A stretch of 64,000 nucleotides of DNA from Patellaria atrata CBS 101060. Taxonomy: Eukaryota; Ascomycota; Dothideomycetes; Patellariales; Patellariaceae. The position numbers were made by a program, and so were the translations under genes. The stretch's first letter is position 1; every line of letters begins with the position of its first letter. Location: the NCBI GenBank assembly GCA_010093705.1, contig MU006089.1, forward strand, positions 353,570 through 417,569. Reading direction: 5' to 3'. This document shows positions 33,259 through 46,167 of this stretch, piece after piece. Below the pieces are notes generated by a model. The model was not told the origin of the DNA. It did not search any database and was given only the letters and a program-made list of their open reading frames with translations.

Positions 33259-35166
33259 AAGCTTGTTGTTTGACCAAACTTTGTACAATATGTATTCCAT
33301 GAGCATTGGGCGGCGTCGAAACTCGATTACGGTTACAACGATATTTGGAGTTCCCTCAATTGAAAAATTGATATAGGCGAATAGAAAGCAATTGGACTAA
33401 TATGAAGAATATATCGATATCATTCTGATATTTCAATAAGTCAAATTTGCGACGCATTATTTCTTCTTGTTTTGAAACGATAACTGAACTTAGTTGATCT
33501 GACTTGTGCAACACAACTAGTCTTCATCTTTCTCTGCAGTTTCAGTCACTCAACAAGTTATAAATTGTGGCTTCACGGCTGCACATCCTCTACTGCACAT
33601 ACAAGCTCCTTCAGTAAGCAGAGTGCATCTAATGTACCCAACGCGACCCAGAGCTACTCCAACATCTCTTCCCATTACAAAATCTAGATGCCGCCCTACT
33701 TATCATCATATGGCGCATTTCACATTGGCATCTGTAACAAGAGTCTGAGGTGGGAGGAGCCGCAGCTAAGGTACAGTAGGTTTTCCTACCTTATTGTTCT
33801 ATTTTTCATAATGAAGTCACAGTGTTTTCACGAAAAAGGGACCAATGAAACTAAATACTGCACGGCGAAGGCTGTTACTCGTCGCCCCTTTGGCCGGTTT
33901 TATTCAAGGGCTAAATCCTCCTTGGTCCTAAGGCGTTGATGTAGCCAAGCAATTTCCTCTTTAGGACTGGTTACATATTTCCGTAGAAGCGTTCGATATG
34001 CATTCGACTTATATAAAGAGTTTCTCCAACTTCCCATGGCCAGCTCTGCGTTCATAGAGTTGACTGACCTGAAAATGCGTACTTGCCTTTCCTCGCTTCT
34101 AGCTTTATTCTTCCATTCTGTCAATATTACGACAAGTCAACCTCTTGACCTCTATGAGGTAGCTAGTCCTAATGATTACTCCATGGAGCATGAGATTGAT
34201 GGCTATTGCTGCTCCGAGGGTGATGAATATAATAGAGTGTGTTGGCTCCGCGGTCACAGTCCATGTGGACGCTACTACTAATGCGAGGGTGTAGACAATG
34301 GTCAGATAATCTGTATACCTTTGGATTTTTTCATTAATTGACACCATGCAGATCCCTAAAAACCGCCAACCTATCCTTGAATTGCTGTAATACGAGTCAC
34401 TACCATGTGACATACCTCCACGGACTTTGATGATCCAAACACAATATTTCATCCTTAGGGGTTATTGCTATTATATCATCATTCTAACATATCCACTAGC
34501 CAAGAACATCCCTTATCCAACTCAGCGTAGGGAGAACTTCTGTACTTATCTCGGACTAGGAAGTAGTAGACCTATATCATGCTTTTCAGGTCCTCCTTCA
34601 TCAGGCCAGATGAAAATCACATCACCATGCGACAGAAGGGCACTGGGGTCCACTTAAAATGCCCCTATCCACGGGTACCACTCAACTCATAGTCCCGTTA
34701 CCGAATCAATATGGAGGGCTGAAGGGTGGGTTATCAGAACGAGAGGAATTCCTTGATGCTATTATGACTGGAACTTTGCCAGTGTTTAACAAGGAGGCGC
34801 CTTGCGAGATGATAACGGACTTCAAGGGGAAATAACTGGACTGACATATGAAATTAAGCGAAAGATGTTAGGCAGAGTTAGGATTATACAATTCAAAATA
34901 CATATTATGCTACGCTGTACAATTATCTATCAATTACATATCTAAATATACCACGCTATGCATCCACCAGATCCAAAAAAAACCACACAAAGTACCAGAG
35001 TGAAGATGTAACAACATATACACACCCACATGAACCCCTCACCTACGTCCCACCACTCCAAATTCCACAAACAACATCTTTCTATTTCAAAAGGGTTGGT
35101 CATAGGTTGTTTGCTACGGCGTCCGACCGTAAGCTATCTCTTTGCTCAAACCTTATATAACGGTTA
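33259..35166. other. Long AT-rich intergenic region
   Basis: About 1.9 kb between the ends of convergent uS13m and cym1. The only item of note is a pair of overlapping minus-strand frames at 33900-34452, listed separately. Confidence 0.5.
33900..34452 (-). other. Doubtful membrane-protein-like ORF pair, possibly a remnant
   Basis: The minus strand from 34452 codes 115 residues with two strongly hydrophobic segments (LTIVYTLALVVAS and IIFITLGAAIAINLMLHGVII) and then stops. A second frame from 34124 to 33900 continues with a charged helical segment (KARSEERQVRIF...LHQRLRTKEDL). The composition looks protein-like, but no family was recognised and no convincing splice joins the two. It could be a decayed small membrane gene or chance. 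Confidence 0.2.
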
Positions 35167-38100
35167 TCACATCTCTTCCTCCCCTAAAACCTCAGCAACC
35201 TTCTCCATCCCCAAATCTCTAACCTCCCACCCCTCATCCACCCAGCCCTTGCGCTCCCCCAGTACCGCCACCCCCGCTCCCTCTAATCCCTTAACCAAAA
35301 ACTCCTCCGCGACCCTCTTAACATCACCATGCGTAATATCCAACAACCTCCCCCTCCTCACCTGAGCCATCTCATCATCAACCCCACTTAAAAACTCTCT
35401 CATACCTTCCTGCGCAACACTCTGCGGCGCATCGATGCCCTGAAAGACGCTCAACTTCGCTTCTCGCATCTCTCGCTCTCCCCACTCCTTCTCCGCAGCC
35501 CACTTGCCCGCGTCTTGCATCACCTTTAGGCTGTTCTGGGGATTGGGGTCGCGGTAGGAGTAGTACGAGAACGTGGCTCTGAGGGGCGATGCGGTAGCTC
35601 CGCCGCCGTATGCACCGCCCTTCTCGCGAATCTCGGGGTGTAGGTAGTTGTGCGTGAGGAGTTGACCGAGGAGCTGAAGGGCAGGTGACGATGCGTGGGT
35701 GTAAGGGACTGTGGGGAGTGCGAGAGCGGTGTAGTAGACTTGGTATGGGAGTGGGAAGAAAGTCTTGGTATTTTGCTGGAAAGTTAGTTGTGACGCGGTA
35801 GTTGTGAGATTTGAAGGAGTAGAGGTGGGAAGACTGGAGAGGAAGGCGGAAAGAGCCGCTTCATTTGATTTCGATGATTCGGTGTCGTTGTTAATGGCGA
35901 CACGGAGAGAGGACGTGTTGGTGAGGGCGAGAGATTGGATTTGTTTGAGTTTGGAGATGATGTCAGAGAGTGAGTTTTCAATAGGACGGGAGGCGAGGGA
36001 GGTAGTGAGTTTGACTTGTGTTAACCCTGAGGTTTGTTCTCTGAGAAGAGCTTCAGGAGTCAGCCCTGCTTGAGCGAAGGTGCGAGCGAAGGCGTGGCCA
36101 GAGGATGCGATGCTATTGATCGCACCGCTTGAAGCGCTTTGGAGTAATTCCCTAATCTTCTTCTCCGCTTCCGAGCTGTCGAAGTGGGTTTCTTGGATAA
36201 CAGTTCGTATCAGCTCGTACATATCAGGTACATTGCGATCTAGAGCATAGCCAGAGAATACGAGCCCTTCTCTAGCTTGTTGAAAGGCCAATGGCGATGT
36301 GTTTGAGTAATAATTAACGCTTATTCCGCCAGTCTTGAGTTTGATAAGTTCCTCTAACTGCTCCATTGTTTTGTCCTTGGTTCCTAGACGCATAACTGCA
36401 TCGCTGAATAGTGGAATCAATTGCCGTAACTCGTCTGGCAGATCTAGTATATTCACGGCGCGAAAGTATGTTAGGCCATTTGTTGGCGCTTCACGCCACT
36501 GAACCTTGACCTGGTCGATGCTGGAATGGCGGACTTCTTTTTTCTCCTTTTGACGTGGGATATCTTTGACGTCAAGTGTGGGTAAACAACTCAAATCCTG
36601 GTTTCTCGCATTTTCCTGGACCTCTAGTAACTCTAATTCACGCTTCTCCAAGTGCTTCCTAGCTTCTTCTTCGCTAGAAAACTGTTTTGCGGTCTCCAGA
36701 ATCTTGGAAGCAAGACGTTGGGTTTCTTCATCAACTAGTGCTTGCCCAAACGTCTCCGAGGGCACCATTGTGAACGTCAACGTTTTATCATTGAGAAGAT
36801 ACTTCTCAAGAAGATCCTCAAGGAAACGACTTTTCGCATACCGTTCTTTGAACGAATCTACCGTTTCCTGCCAAGCTAACGAATCAAACGGATCAACCCC
36901 GTTGAACCATCCAGGTTTCAGTCTCTGCATAAGTCCCATTCCAAAATTAGCAGTCTTATGCTTCAGCGCAAGCTCTAATTGATGCAAAACTCCATCAACC
37001 TTTGATGCAGGGAAGCCTTGCTCACGAACTTCTTCGAAAGTTTTGAAGATCGCTTCTTTAACCTTAGAGACATCATTTTCTTTTACACCGTTAAGTCCTA
37101 CTGAAAACATAGCTTGTTTACCCGAAGGATCAAATCCAGAGTTGGGGCTCCAGTCTGTCCCTAGTCCGGCTTCAATCAGATTCCTGTACAAGGGCGAGCC
37201 ATAGCCATCTGTAAGAAGAGATGTCATAACACCAAGGGAGAACATCTCGACAACGTCCGATGTATCACCCAGGGCCCATGTGGTCGAGGTCTTATACTGT
37301 GCATCTGCTGGTACTAAAGGATCGATTGGACCATTAACAGTCACGTTGAGAGGCCCGTTGGATAAGTCAATTGGTATCTTAATGTCGCTATCGACAGGAA
37401 TTCTTTCAAAGTTCCACAGATTTCTATCGATTTCTTGTAGATGGTCCTCTAAAGGCAAGTCTCCATAAGTGAAGATTTTCGCATTGCTAGGATGATAGTG
37501 GTCCGCATGGAATTTTTTCAATTGTTCGTGCGTAAGATCAGTGATGTTCCGAGGATCGCCTCCAGAATTATTGATATCCGGAAATAGATGGTCCTGGAAT
37601 CGGATGTAGTACAAGTAACCGGAATCCGACATTTGCCCCTTCATCTCGTTGTATACTACTCCTTTAAACACAAGTCTCTGCTGTTCCGGATCTTGCGATT
37701 TGCCTCCCCCCGCCGCAAGGGGATTCTCTGGCCCTATCCTCCATCCTTCCTGGGTGAAATCATGCTCCTGAAGTAAAGGCTTTAACGTCGCATCCAAGTA
37801 GACGGACATGAGGTTCTTGAAATCCTGTGCATTTGTTGTCGCAAAAGGATAGCTAGTATGATCTGACGATGTAAATGCATTCATGAAATTGGACAGCGAT
37901 CGCGGAAGCATCTTAAAGAAGGGGTCGCGGACCGGATATCTGACACTAATTAGTACCGTTTTCATAACTTGTGGACAGTGCTTACTTTTCGCTCCCACAT
38001 AAGGTGGTATGCTCCAGAATATGGGGTACCCCAGTGTCATCCGGAGGATTCGTCTTGAACCCGATTGAAAAGACATTATTGGGATCTTCTCGGGCAACAT

Positions 38101-38341
38101 GGAGGTATTCGGCGCCAGTTTTCTCGTGTTGAAGATGGTATGCGGTCAACTGCAGCTCAGGCACATGCTTAGTGCGTTGTAATGTGAACCCATGGAGATG
38201 CTCTCCTGGCTTAAGATTACTATTGCGATCAGTTAAAGTAGCATAACCTCGAGGACAAGTCCGAATCGGCGTCGACCGCAGATATGGTATAACTAGTCGC
38301 GGAGCAGATGTTTTCATCTGAACAGCTCGCAGCATGACCAT
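35167..38341 (-). CDS. cym1: Mitochondrial presequence protease Cym1/PreP
   Basis: Exons 38341-37986 and 37939-35167, intron of 46 bases (37985-37940), 1042 residues. The start ATG follows a TTG-initiated extension that was rejected. The first 35 residues are basic and hydroxylated ([32 protein letters not shown]), a matrix targeting signal. The inverted zinc motif HILEH is at about 107-111, in the context [33 protein letters not shown], diagnostic of M16C pitrilysin-family presequence peptidases. Four domain halves follow, with the Gly-rich [11 protein letters not shown] motif near residue 885. Cym1 degrades cleaved presequences and other short peptides in the mitochondrial matrix. Length is normal for the family. 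Confidence 0.96.
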
Positions 38342-39287
38342 ATGAAATCGGAGCAATCCAGAGAAGTAGAATGAGAGCGGTCAAAGATTTGAAGATGAAG
38401 TTCTGAGATACATACTGTAATTCATCATTGGCATATGGAAATTTACCTTACGGCCCGACATCTTCAAGACCCCTGCACCTTGGCGACCTTTTCCCGCATA
38501 ATACATGATTTTGGAAATGTAATTTTAATGCATTTTTATGTAATGTGTGATTTAGCGTAATTAATTGCACGTTAAAGGGATAGCTGTTGCGCCAACCAGA
38601 CCTGGCAGTACCTTACGGTAAGACGGATGGCGAAGGGGAGGGATACGGGGTAGAAAGTAGAAACGCTTTGCATTTCCACGCAGAGAATTGCATCTGTCAT
38701 TTTGTTGTCAATCTATCGATAGGCCAAACGGATCTCCCCAGTTTTCTGTTAATTATTGAGATACAAACGTCCCCTACATCTGTTTCACCATCACCAACGC
38801 CGGCTTGAGGTAGACATCAAAGTGATAAATTGACCATCACAGCGCATTGAAGCCCACAAGGCACGTGAGGAGCGCGATACCTCTCACTTCTAAGGCATCA
38901 TAAGGATTAAAAGATTACGTCCGTCTTTAGAGTTACCTTTAAGATACTGTGACTATTTCTTTTGCTTCATTGCCCGTCCTGGAAGTGTGAGCACACGTAT
39001 AATCCTGCATCGACAAGCCCAAGACCGGATCTGTGCGTATTTGCAAGAATCGACCGAAGACCGACCTAACCTAAGGACTCGCGCTCTCCAGACTCCCTCC
39101 CGCTTCCAAACTGCGACATTTCAATCGCATATCAAAGGAACGATAACAAACTGTCATATGTGATCGCATAGTAGAAATAGCCGCAGAGAAAGACGATACC
39201 GTTTAGTCAAGAGATTGGTCTTTACATCCAACTTACGGGTTCAGTATTTAGAGTGTCTGGACTCCACTCTGGACTTCTCTCTGGACA
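38342..39287. other. Divergent intergenic region, cym1 and taxilin
   Basis: About 950 bases between divergent starts. A TACCTTACGGTAAG motif lies near 38608. No gene seen. Confidence 0.5.
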
Positions 39288-41183
39288 ATGGCCACAGTCG
39301 CTCATCAGCACCTTCCAAGCACTGTAAATTCTCGTCCACATTCGACACATACCATGGATAACAGCCGTAACATCACAAACCCGCGCGATACATCCCACGA
39401 TCCAACTGCGCCGCCACCAGCACAGCCGGCACCTATTCCAGGGAAGAAGGCAAAGGGAAAGAAGGGTACAGATCCGAATGATGCTTCAAAGGCTATCCAA
39501 GCACGACTGGCTCAGTTGGAGCAGGATGCGGCGGGTGAGAAGGATCAAGAAGCGGAAATAGGTGCGTTCGCGCTTTCTCTATGCTTTTGAAATTTATATT
39601 CCCCGATCTTGCGTATTTTCGACATTGAAACTATGAAGCGTTTACAACCAAGAACTACTGCGCATCTTTTCGCCTCCTTGAGACAATTTCCCCTACTAAT
39701 TACATGTGCTCCATTGTGAAGGAAGGAGTCGGTCATGATATGTAAACTCATCTGTATGTATACTGACCTAATGTTACCTCTATATACATAGATCGCGAAG
39801 TTAAGAGAGCGAATCGAGATCTTTCCCACCTACTTTCCTCTGCGGATACCACAGCGTCTCGTATCGATATCATTCAGAAAAAGTACACCGAACTTCTGAT
39901 GGACATGAAGAGACTGGAACGAGATTATACAAAGACGAAGAAAAGGGCTGATCAGCTGCAAAAAGAGAAGGATTCTGCGAGGACCGAACTCACCCGAGCG
40001 AATGCCCTGAAAGATAAGCTGGAGAAGCTGTCCCGAGACTTGAATAAGGATAACAAGAAAATGAAGGTTGGGATCCACAACTTGTTCGCCGAGAAGGATA
40101 GATTAGTCATAGAAAAATTGGAGCTGACAAATATATTAGGACGATTTAGAGAGGACGAAAGATGAGGAGACGCATCTGCGCCAGGAGATGCACCAACGGT
40201 TAGAGGGTATGGTAAAGGATGTAGAAGCTTGTATCACATCTCAGGAACAGCCAAAATCCCAAACTGTCGGTATGGAATTAGATGAAATGTCTGTAGTCCA
40301 TATTCATGAAGCTTTCCGAAAGGCATCCTAACGTGTTCTCAGATTCCGAGAGAAGTTTAAATCTCTTGTGGAACAGTACGAACTACGGGAGCTGCAGTTC
40401 CATTCCGTTCTTCGCACCAAAGAACTCGAGATTCAATACCACATGGCCAAGTTCGAGAAGCAGAGAAAGGCCCAGGAGATGGAATCAAGCAAGTCCCATC
40501 AATTGACTCGCCAAGTTTCAACCTTCTCCCAGACCGAAAATGAGCTCAGGAGCCAACTCAACATCTACGTAGAGAAATTCAAACAGGTAACCCATCTCCA
40601 TCTCTTATATTTCCTTGTATAATTAACCTCCCCCTCCTCTACTGTCCAGTTCATGCTATTGTTCCAGTCATTCCTCCCTTCTCACAACTTCGGCCAGGTC
40701 GAAGACACCCTCAACAACTCTAACGACCTTTTCTTGACCTTCCGCCGCGAAATGGAGGAAATGAACAAGAAGACGAAGCGTCTCGAGAAGGAAAATCAGA
40801 ACTTGACCCGCAAGCACGAAGCGACCAACCAATCCATCATCAAGATGGCAGAGGAACGCAACGCCCACAAGAAGGAGCTCGACACGCTACGCGCCCGCAA
40901 CGATCGCCTCGAGAAGCTTTGTCGTGGCATGCAGGAACAGGGTCGTGGTCAAGTCGTCCTAGACCAGTTCCGTGCGGAAGAGCAGGAGGAGGATATGGAC
41001 GATGAGAGCGAGTATGAGTACGAGGACGAAGAAGGCAGCGAAGAGTTCGATGATGAAACGGAGGACGAGGATCCAGCGCAGCATCAGCCGCCTAAAGCTA
41101 CATTTGGACCGCCACCACCCACCCCAATGAATGTGGTAAATGGAAAGAAGGTCAATTGCAAAGTCAACGGCGTTAGGCATTAG
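39288..41183 (+). CDS. Taxilin-family coiled-coil protein
   Basis: Five exons: 39288-39561, 39792-40066, 40140-40288, 40343-40586, 40698-41183; introns of 230, 73, 54 and 111 bases; 475 residues. After a disordered, basic N-terminus (GKKAKGKKGTDPNDASKAI) an almost continuous coiled coil spans about residues 95-400. The joins restore DEIFREKFKSLVEQYELREL and KFKQVEDTLNNSNDLFLTF. The strings QYELRELQFHSVLRTKELEIQYHMAKFEKQRKAQE and TRQVSTFSQTENELRSQL are typical of fungal taxilins. The C-terminus is an acidic stretch (EQEEDMDDESEYEYEDEEG) and a Pro-rich end. Taxilins bind syntaxins and the nascent-polypeptide-associated complex and work in vesicle traffic or translation; the fungal role is not settled. 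The second intron uses a GTTGGG donor and the third GTCTGT. Confidence 0.9.
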
Positions 41184-42213
41184 CTTTTGTTATTCACAGT
41201 TGGTTTATCATACGCAACTACGTGTAGCAGCGTGTGCTATGCTTGCTTTCGCACATTGAGCGTACTTGCAGAAGCAAACCTATATCAGACATCTGTCAAC
41301 ATTCTCTGTCTAATTCTTGCACACACCAGCTTCTGGCTAAATAGGTACTGAGAATCATTCAACTACCTTGGATCCAGAAGAAATGTGTTGCCTGCACCTG
41401 AATGTTGAGCCGTACAAAAGCTAAGCTCACTTCTATTTCTGCACTAACGGAGTCCGAACTTCACGTTGACTTGGTTACTCGAAATCTCTCGTACTATACC
41501 TATCATCTTAACAATTTCGAACACCATTCCTACTCCTCCCACTATCTGTGAGACCCTATCCTTCCCTTTCTCATCCTTGACTCCTTCAATCTCCACGAAC
41601 GAATCTCTCCCTTCCTCATTCTCTAATGTTTCCTACCCTCTCAACTTCTCGAGCGCATTCTCTTCCCACTTCGTCCCTTCCACCCCGCTTGCATCCCCTC
41701 ACCTTTCCTTAGCAATGGGGTATATGCAGTTCGGCAAGTATATCATACAACAACCATGGGAGATATAAAGCTCCTTTAGGAGACCGAGAAGCTCGCCATC
41801 TCAGCTTGGATAACCGATGGGTTCGGTCGGGTTTCTAGGTCGGGTTTTTGGGTTGGTTTCCGGGCCTGGTTGAAGGTGGGTTACTCCGCGGCATGCGAGT
41901 GGGCTCCGCGCTGGGGTTTTTGCCTCCCGAATCGTTCGGGAAAGTCTCAATGTATTGGTTTGGGTTAGTGTCTGTGGTGTTTCAGGTACTCCTTTATTCT
42001 CTGATGTGCATCTGGGTCGGGCTCGAGTTGTGCTGGGCTGAAGTGAGATATTAGAGTAGAGAGTGTTTTAGGTCATCCAATTCATAGACGCCCTAGAGCG
42101 CTTAAGTATCCAGCATTTTCCGCGTCTTCTAACATAAGATTTTTCTTCCACTCGACCTGCACAGGGAGACGGGCTTCTACTCCCCTTCAGCCAACACATT
42201 TCAGTATGGAAGC
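41184..42213. other. Intergenic, convergent gene ends, no gene seen
   Basis: About 1 kb. Two open frames (41466-41768 and 41848-42054) are low-complexity and were not accepted. Confidence 0.6.
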
Positions 42214-43641
42214 TCACAGCTTCGGATGTACAAGAAACCGTAGACTAGCTGCTAACAAAGCTGCAGCTTCTTCGACAATCTCTTTGACAATATCGCCAGC
42301 AGGTTGATCCGTCTTGTTTACTAAACCAGCTACAATGCCCTGCGGTCTTTTCAAGTTATCAATACGGCTTACGTTAGTTACTAAATTTCCGATTATAAAC
42401 GTACCTAAGAACTATATAATCTTCAATCTCCTCTGTAAGCCTGCCTTCCTCATGGAGTTTGTCGAGTTCATGCTGTAATGGTATTATGCCTTTCGAGATG
42501 AGTTCTTTAATCTCACTCTGTCTGTTCTTCTCCCAATCGTCCAGATAGTGGTTTGATAGGCAACGCAGCGGTCGACCGGTGAATATGAGTGTTTTCACCG
42601 TAGAGTCAAAGCCGGACTTGATAAGGCTGTACGTTGTTAGCAAAAGCGAGAGGTACGGTGTTACTACTTACGCGTCTTTCGCAGCTTGTGGTGCATTTGA
42701 TTCTAAAGAGGCCACAAATCGGGTCCCTATCCATACCACGCTAGCACCAAGCATCAAGGCAGCTGCTAAGCTTCTACCGTCATTGACACCTCCGGCAGCA
42801 ACGAGCAGAACAGGCTCGCCAGTGATGGATGACTTATAATGCTTGCAAATGTCTGCACAAGCAGGTATCAGAATACTAAGTGCTATTTGTCAGGCGTCAC
42901 TATCAGGAACATAGGAGAGGGAGTCAGGGCAGTACCTGAATGGTATATCTCCAGTGTGACCTCCAGCTTCTCCTCCTTGTGCGCAAATGATGTCTGCACC
43001 TACTTGACAGGCTTTATGAACATGCTTTCAATGGTCAGTATCTTCCAGAGGTGGGATCAGTCGGGCTTACTTTAGGATGTCCTACAACATTCTAGTTCTT
43101 CATCAGATTACACTAGGTGCCTTAGGAGTGAATAATCTCACCATGTACAAAATCCCTGCCGCATGAAGTTTGTCGACAACCCATTTATCTGGTACACCCA
43201 CAGCAGACACGAAAAGCTTCGCACCGCCTTCAATGACAACATCTAAAAGCTCGTTTAAACTACCTTGGGTATAGTCTATATTCGTCTTTCTAGCTGAGCC
43301 TCCGACCTGTGGTAGGAGGAGGTCCACCCCAAATGGTAATGAAGGGTTTGTCAATTTCCCCTACTAATGTCAGAGAGCCTAGAAAGGGGGCCGTGAAAAA
43401 TACAAGACCTTTGTTTCTGAGATCATCTCTTTCAACATCCTGGGTGTATATTGGACACCGCCTAGGACGCCCATGCCGCCTTATAACGCATCAGCTAGAG
43501 ATTTACTTTATTCAATGAAGATTATTCACCAGCATTAGAGACTGCGGAAACCAGATCAGCTCCGGAAGTCTGACCCATACCCGCAAGCATGATAGGATGT
43601 TGAATCTTTAGCAATCGGGTGATCGGTGTTGTGATCGACAT
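42214..43641 (-). CDS. Nitronate monooxygenase (2-nitropropane dioxygenase family)
   Basis: Eight exons: 43641-43530, 43479-43409, 43360-43142, 43091-43071 (21 bases), 43024-42936, 42875-42672, 42626-42405, 42346-42214; introns 45-60 bases; 356 residues. The protein is an FMN-dependent TIM-barrel enzyme: HPIMLAGMGQTSGADLVSAVSNAGGMGVLGG at the N-terminus, LPFGVDLLLPQVGG, KLFVSAVGVPDKWVVDKLHAAGI, NVVGHPKHVHKACQVGADIICAQGGEAGGHTGDIPFS, LVAAGGVNDGRSLAAALMLGASVVWIGTRFVAS and LIFTGRPLR. These are the FMN-phosphate and catalytic regions of fungal nitronate monooxygenases, which oxidise toxic alkyl nitronates such as propionate 3-nitronate. The last acceptor (GAAAAG, 42347) keeps GIVAGLVNKTDQPAGDIVKEIVEEA in frame; the next possible one does not. 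Confidence 0.92.
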
Positions 43642-44450
43642 TGCGGGCAGACTTGATTAATTTGATGAAGAGGAGAAATGGAGATTAAGTTGACGAAATA
43701 GGGCGCCTTTGATGAAAGATGGAATAGAGACAATATCGTTTTATCTATGTACCACAGTTGCAAGGATGTCTGCTTAGTCGTCAGCACTATTCTTGTTCTT
43801 CTCCATTTAACAATGACCATATTCCTATTCCAGTTCTCATATGTACGCCTGAAAAGACTAGAAAGTTGAATCAGGATATGAGCGGTCGTAGTGGGATTTA
43901 TAAGTATCATTCGCTGTAATAATGATCCTAGGTTCCCCAAAAGATCGCATCCGAAACTCCCTGGACCATCATCTTAGTTCTACACAGGTAGATATAAACT
44001 ATTGATTGTAGCAAGATATTATAGATGTTCTCTCAGGTTTAGGCTCTCTGTCTTGGACCTTGCGATGCAGAAAGTTCTGTAATGAGAGATAACCCCTTCG
44101 ACTCACGAAGCTCCATTCCTCATGGGAAGGTTCTTATGTGGTTGAGATAGGAGTTTTCGTTCTTGCGCGCGATGCATGCAAGCATACACCGTAGATGAGA
44201 CGTTATATCTTCAACAGTAGGAACTGTGTTGTAGAGTATATATTGGCAGTCTGCGCATTCATCATATCCGAACAGAAACAGTGAGGAAGATGAAGAAAAG
44301 GGGACAGAACCGCAGTGGTGGGTACTTTAGAACTAGAACTATGGCGGGGTCCACGTGCTCGCGTCAAAGTGGGACGCGGACCAACGCGTCTTCCCACCAC
44401 ATCTTCCAAGCTTCCTCGAGCGGTTGATATCCCAAATCTGCTATCACATC
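43642..44450. other. Divergent intergenic region
   Basis: About 810 bases between the nitronate monooxygenase and polymerase delta subunit starts. No gene or named motif seen. Confidence 0.5.
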
Positions 44451-46167
44451 ATGCCTTCAATTGATGGAGCAGACGTTCTATTAAGTGGTCCAACGTAAGT
44501 AATGAAATGCGTAATCAAAATGTGTAAGCTCATCATAAACAGAGATACTCCCTTTCCTACCGCGACTCGTCATGCATCTTCCTACAATCCCCTCCATACT
44601 TTCCATCTACCCAAGGGAGAGCAGAAGCATTATCAACAACAATTCGCGGATCTCTACTTCCTGCGGTTAGCGCAACTCAAGGAGGTCGTTGAGGAGGTCG
44701 CTGGGGAAGACTGGGATATGGTATAAGAGAAAATTTCCATTGAGGAATTCCCCACATGACTGATTTCAATATGATTAGGTTGGGGGTGAGAAAGCAAGAA
44801 GAGTAGATAGAGTCCTCGATGTACGACAAGGAGAACTATGTTGGGTTGTAGGGACTGTGTACATGGAGATGCCTTTGAAGCCCAACATTCTTGATGATAT
44901 CTCTAAAGAGGTACCATTCGCAACCACCAAATCATGCAGTGTATGGAGACTGATAAGATAGTATAGCACTGGATAGCTGCACCGCCTCCAAGAGAGAAAT
45001 ACTTATCCCCGAATGGCGGCGACCAAAAGATGCTCGAAGATGACTCTGGTCGGTTACGAATAATAGGTGAATTCATAGACTCTCGTGTTCTTGCCACGGG
45101 TGCCATAATCGCGGCCCTTGGAACAGAAAATAAAGACGGTGCCTTCGAAGTCATTGATATCAAGGTAGCAGACTTACCTCGACAGCCAGAACGCTGGGAA
45201 CGTGATGAAGCAGAACTAGCAGAGACTGGAAAGAAGGTAAAGCAAAATCGACAACCAGCGGGTAAGATCGCTATACTGAGTGGGCTCTCAATCAGTGGTG
45301 AGCTAGCAGACGATCTTTCCCTGGACCTTCTCACAGAGTACCTGCTCGGAGAATCAATGAGTGGTGTTGCGCAAGAATCAGCTGCTCAAATATCACGGCT
45401 CCTTATAGCCGGTAACTCTTTGGCCAATGCTTCACCTATATTATCCCGGGATGACTTTGCAGCAAAGAAATCAAATAAGAAGTACGGTTACGACTCATCA
45501 GCTTATAATGCAGCTCCCACCGAGCACCTTGATAACTTCCTATCAGTACTCCTTCCTTCTCTACCTATAACACTTCTGCCAGGCGAAACCGACCCTTCAA
45601 ACGTTGCTCTCCCTCAACCGCCTCTACATCCAGCTCTATTCCCTCAAAGTCGCGCATATGCAAATCCACCAGTTGAGAGTAAGGAAAAGCCAGGGGCGCT
45701 AGACAGTGTGACAAATCCGTGGGAAGGAGATATAGACGGTTGGAGATTTCTCGTCAATGGAGGACAACCTATTAACGACGTCTATAAGTACGTAGAAGGG
45801 GATGACAGGTTGGAGATGATGGAATGTCTACTGAGATGGAGGAGCAACGCCCCGACCGCTCCAGACACGTTATGTAAGAGACAACATTCATTTCTGTCGT
45901 GATCGTACTGACCTCGTAGGGTGCTACCCCTTCCAAGATGATGATCCATTCCTTGTCAAGGATTGTCCTCATGTCTACATTGTGGGGAACCAGCCACGTT
46001 TCGAGACGACTGTTATTGAAGGACCTCTAGGTCAGCGTGTAAGATTAATTGCGGTCCCTAGCTTTAGGGATACGGGTACTATGGTGTTGCTAGATGCTGA
46101 GACTCTAGCTGTGGATGTTGTTAATTTTGAGGTCTTCAAACCCTCAAAAGACGTAGATATGTCTTAA
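44451..46167 (+). CDS. pol31: DNA polymerase delta small subunit (POLD2/Pol31/Cdc1)
   Basis: Five exons: 44451-44494, 44543-44720, 44779-44910, 44967-45873, 45920-46167; introns 46-58 bases; 502 residues. An OB-fold region includes GELCWVVGTVYMEMPLKPNILDDI and LEDDSGRLRIIGEFIDSRVLATG. A phosphoesterase-like, catalytically dead domain starts at KIAILSGLSISGE and ends with DDPFLVKDCPHVYIVGNQPRFETTVIEG and VRLIAVPSFRDTGTMVLLDAETL. This matches the B-subunit of DNA polymerase delta, which scaffolds the catalytic and Pol32 subunits during lagging-strand synthesis. Short exons at the 5' end are supported by the expected N-terminal YNPLHTFHLPKGEQKHYQQQFADLYFLRL string. Length is normal. Confidence 0.94.

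Noticed and set aside
41466-42054. Open frames at 41466-41768 and 41848-42054
   Set aside because: Low-complexity composition, no intron context and no resemblance to a family.
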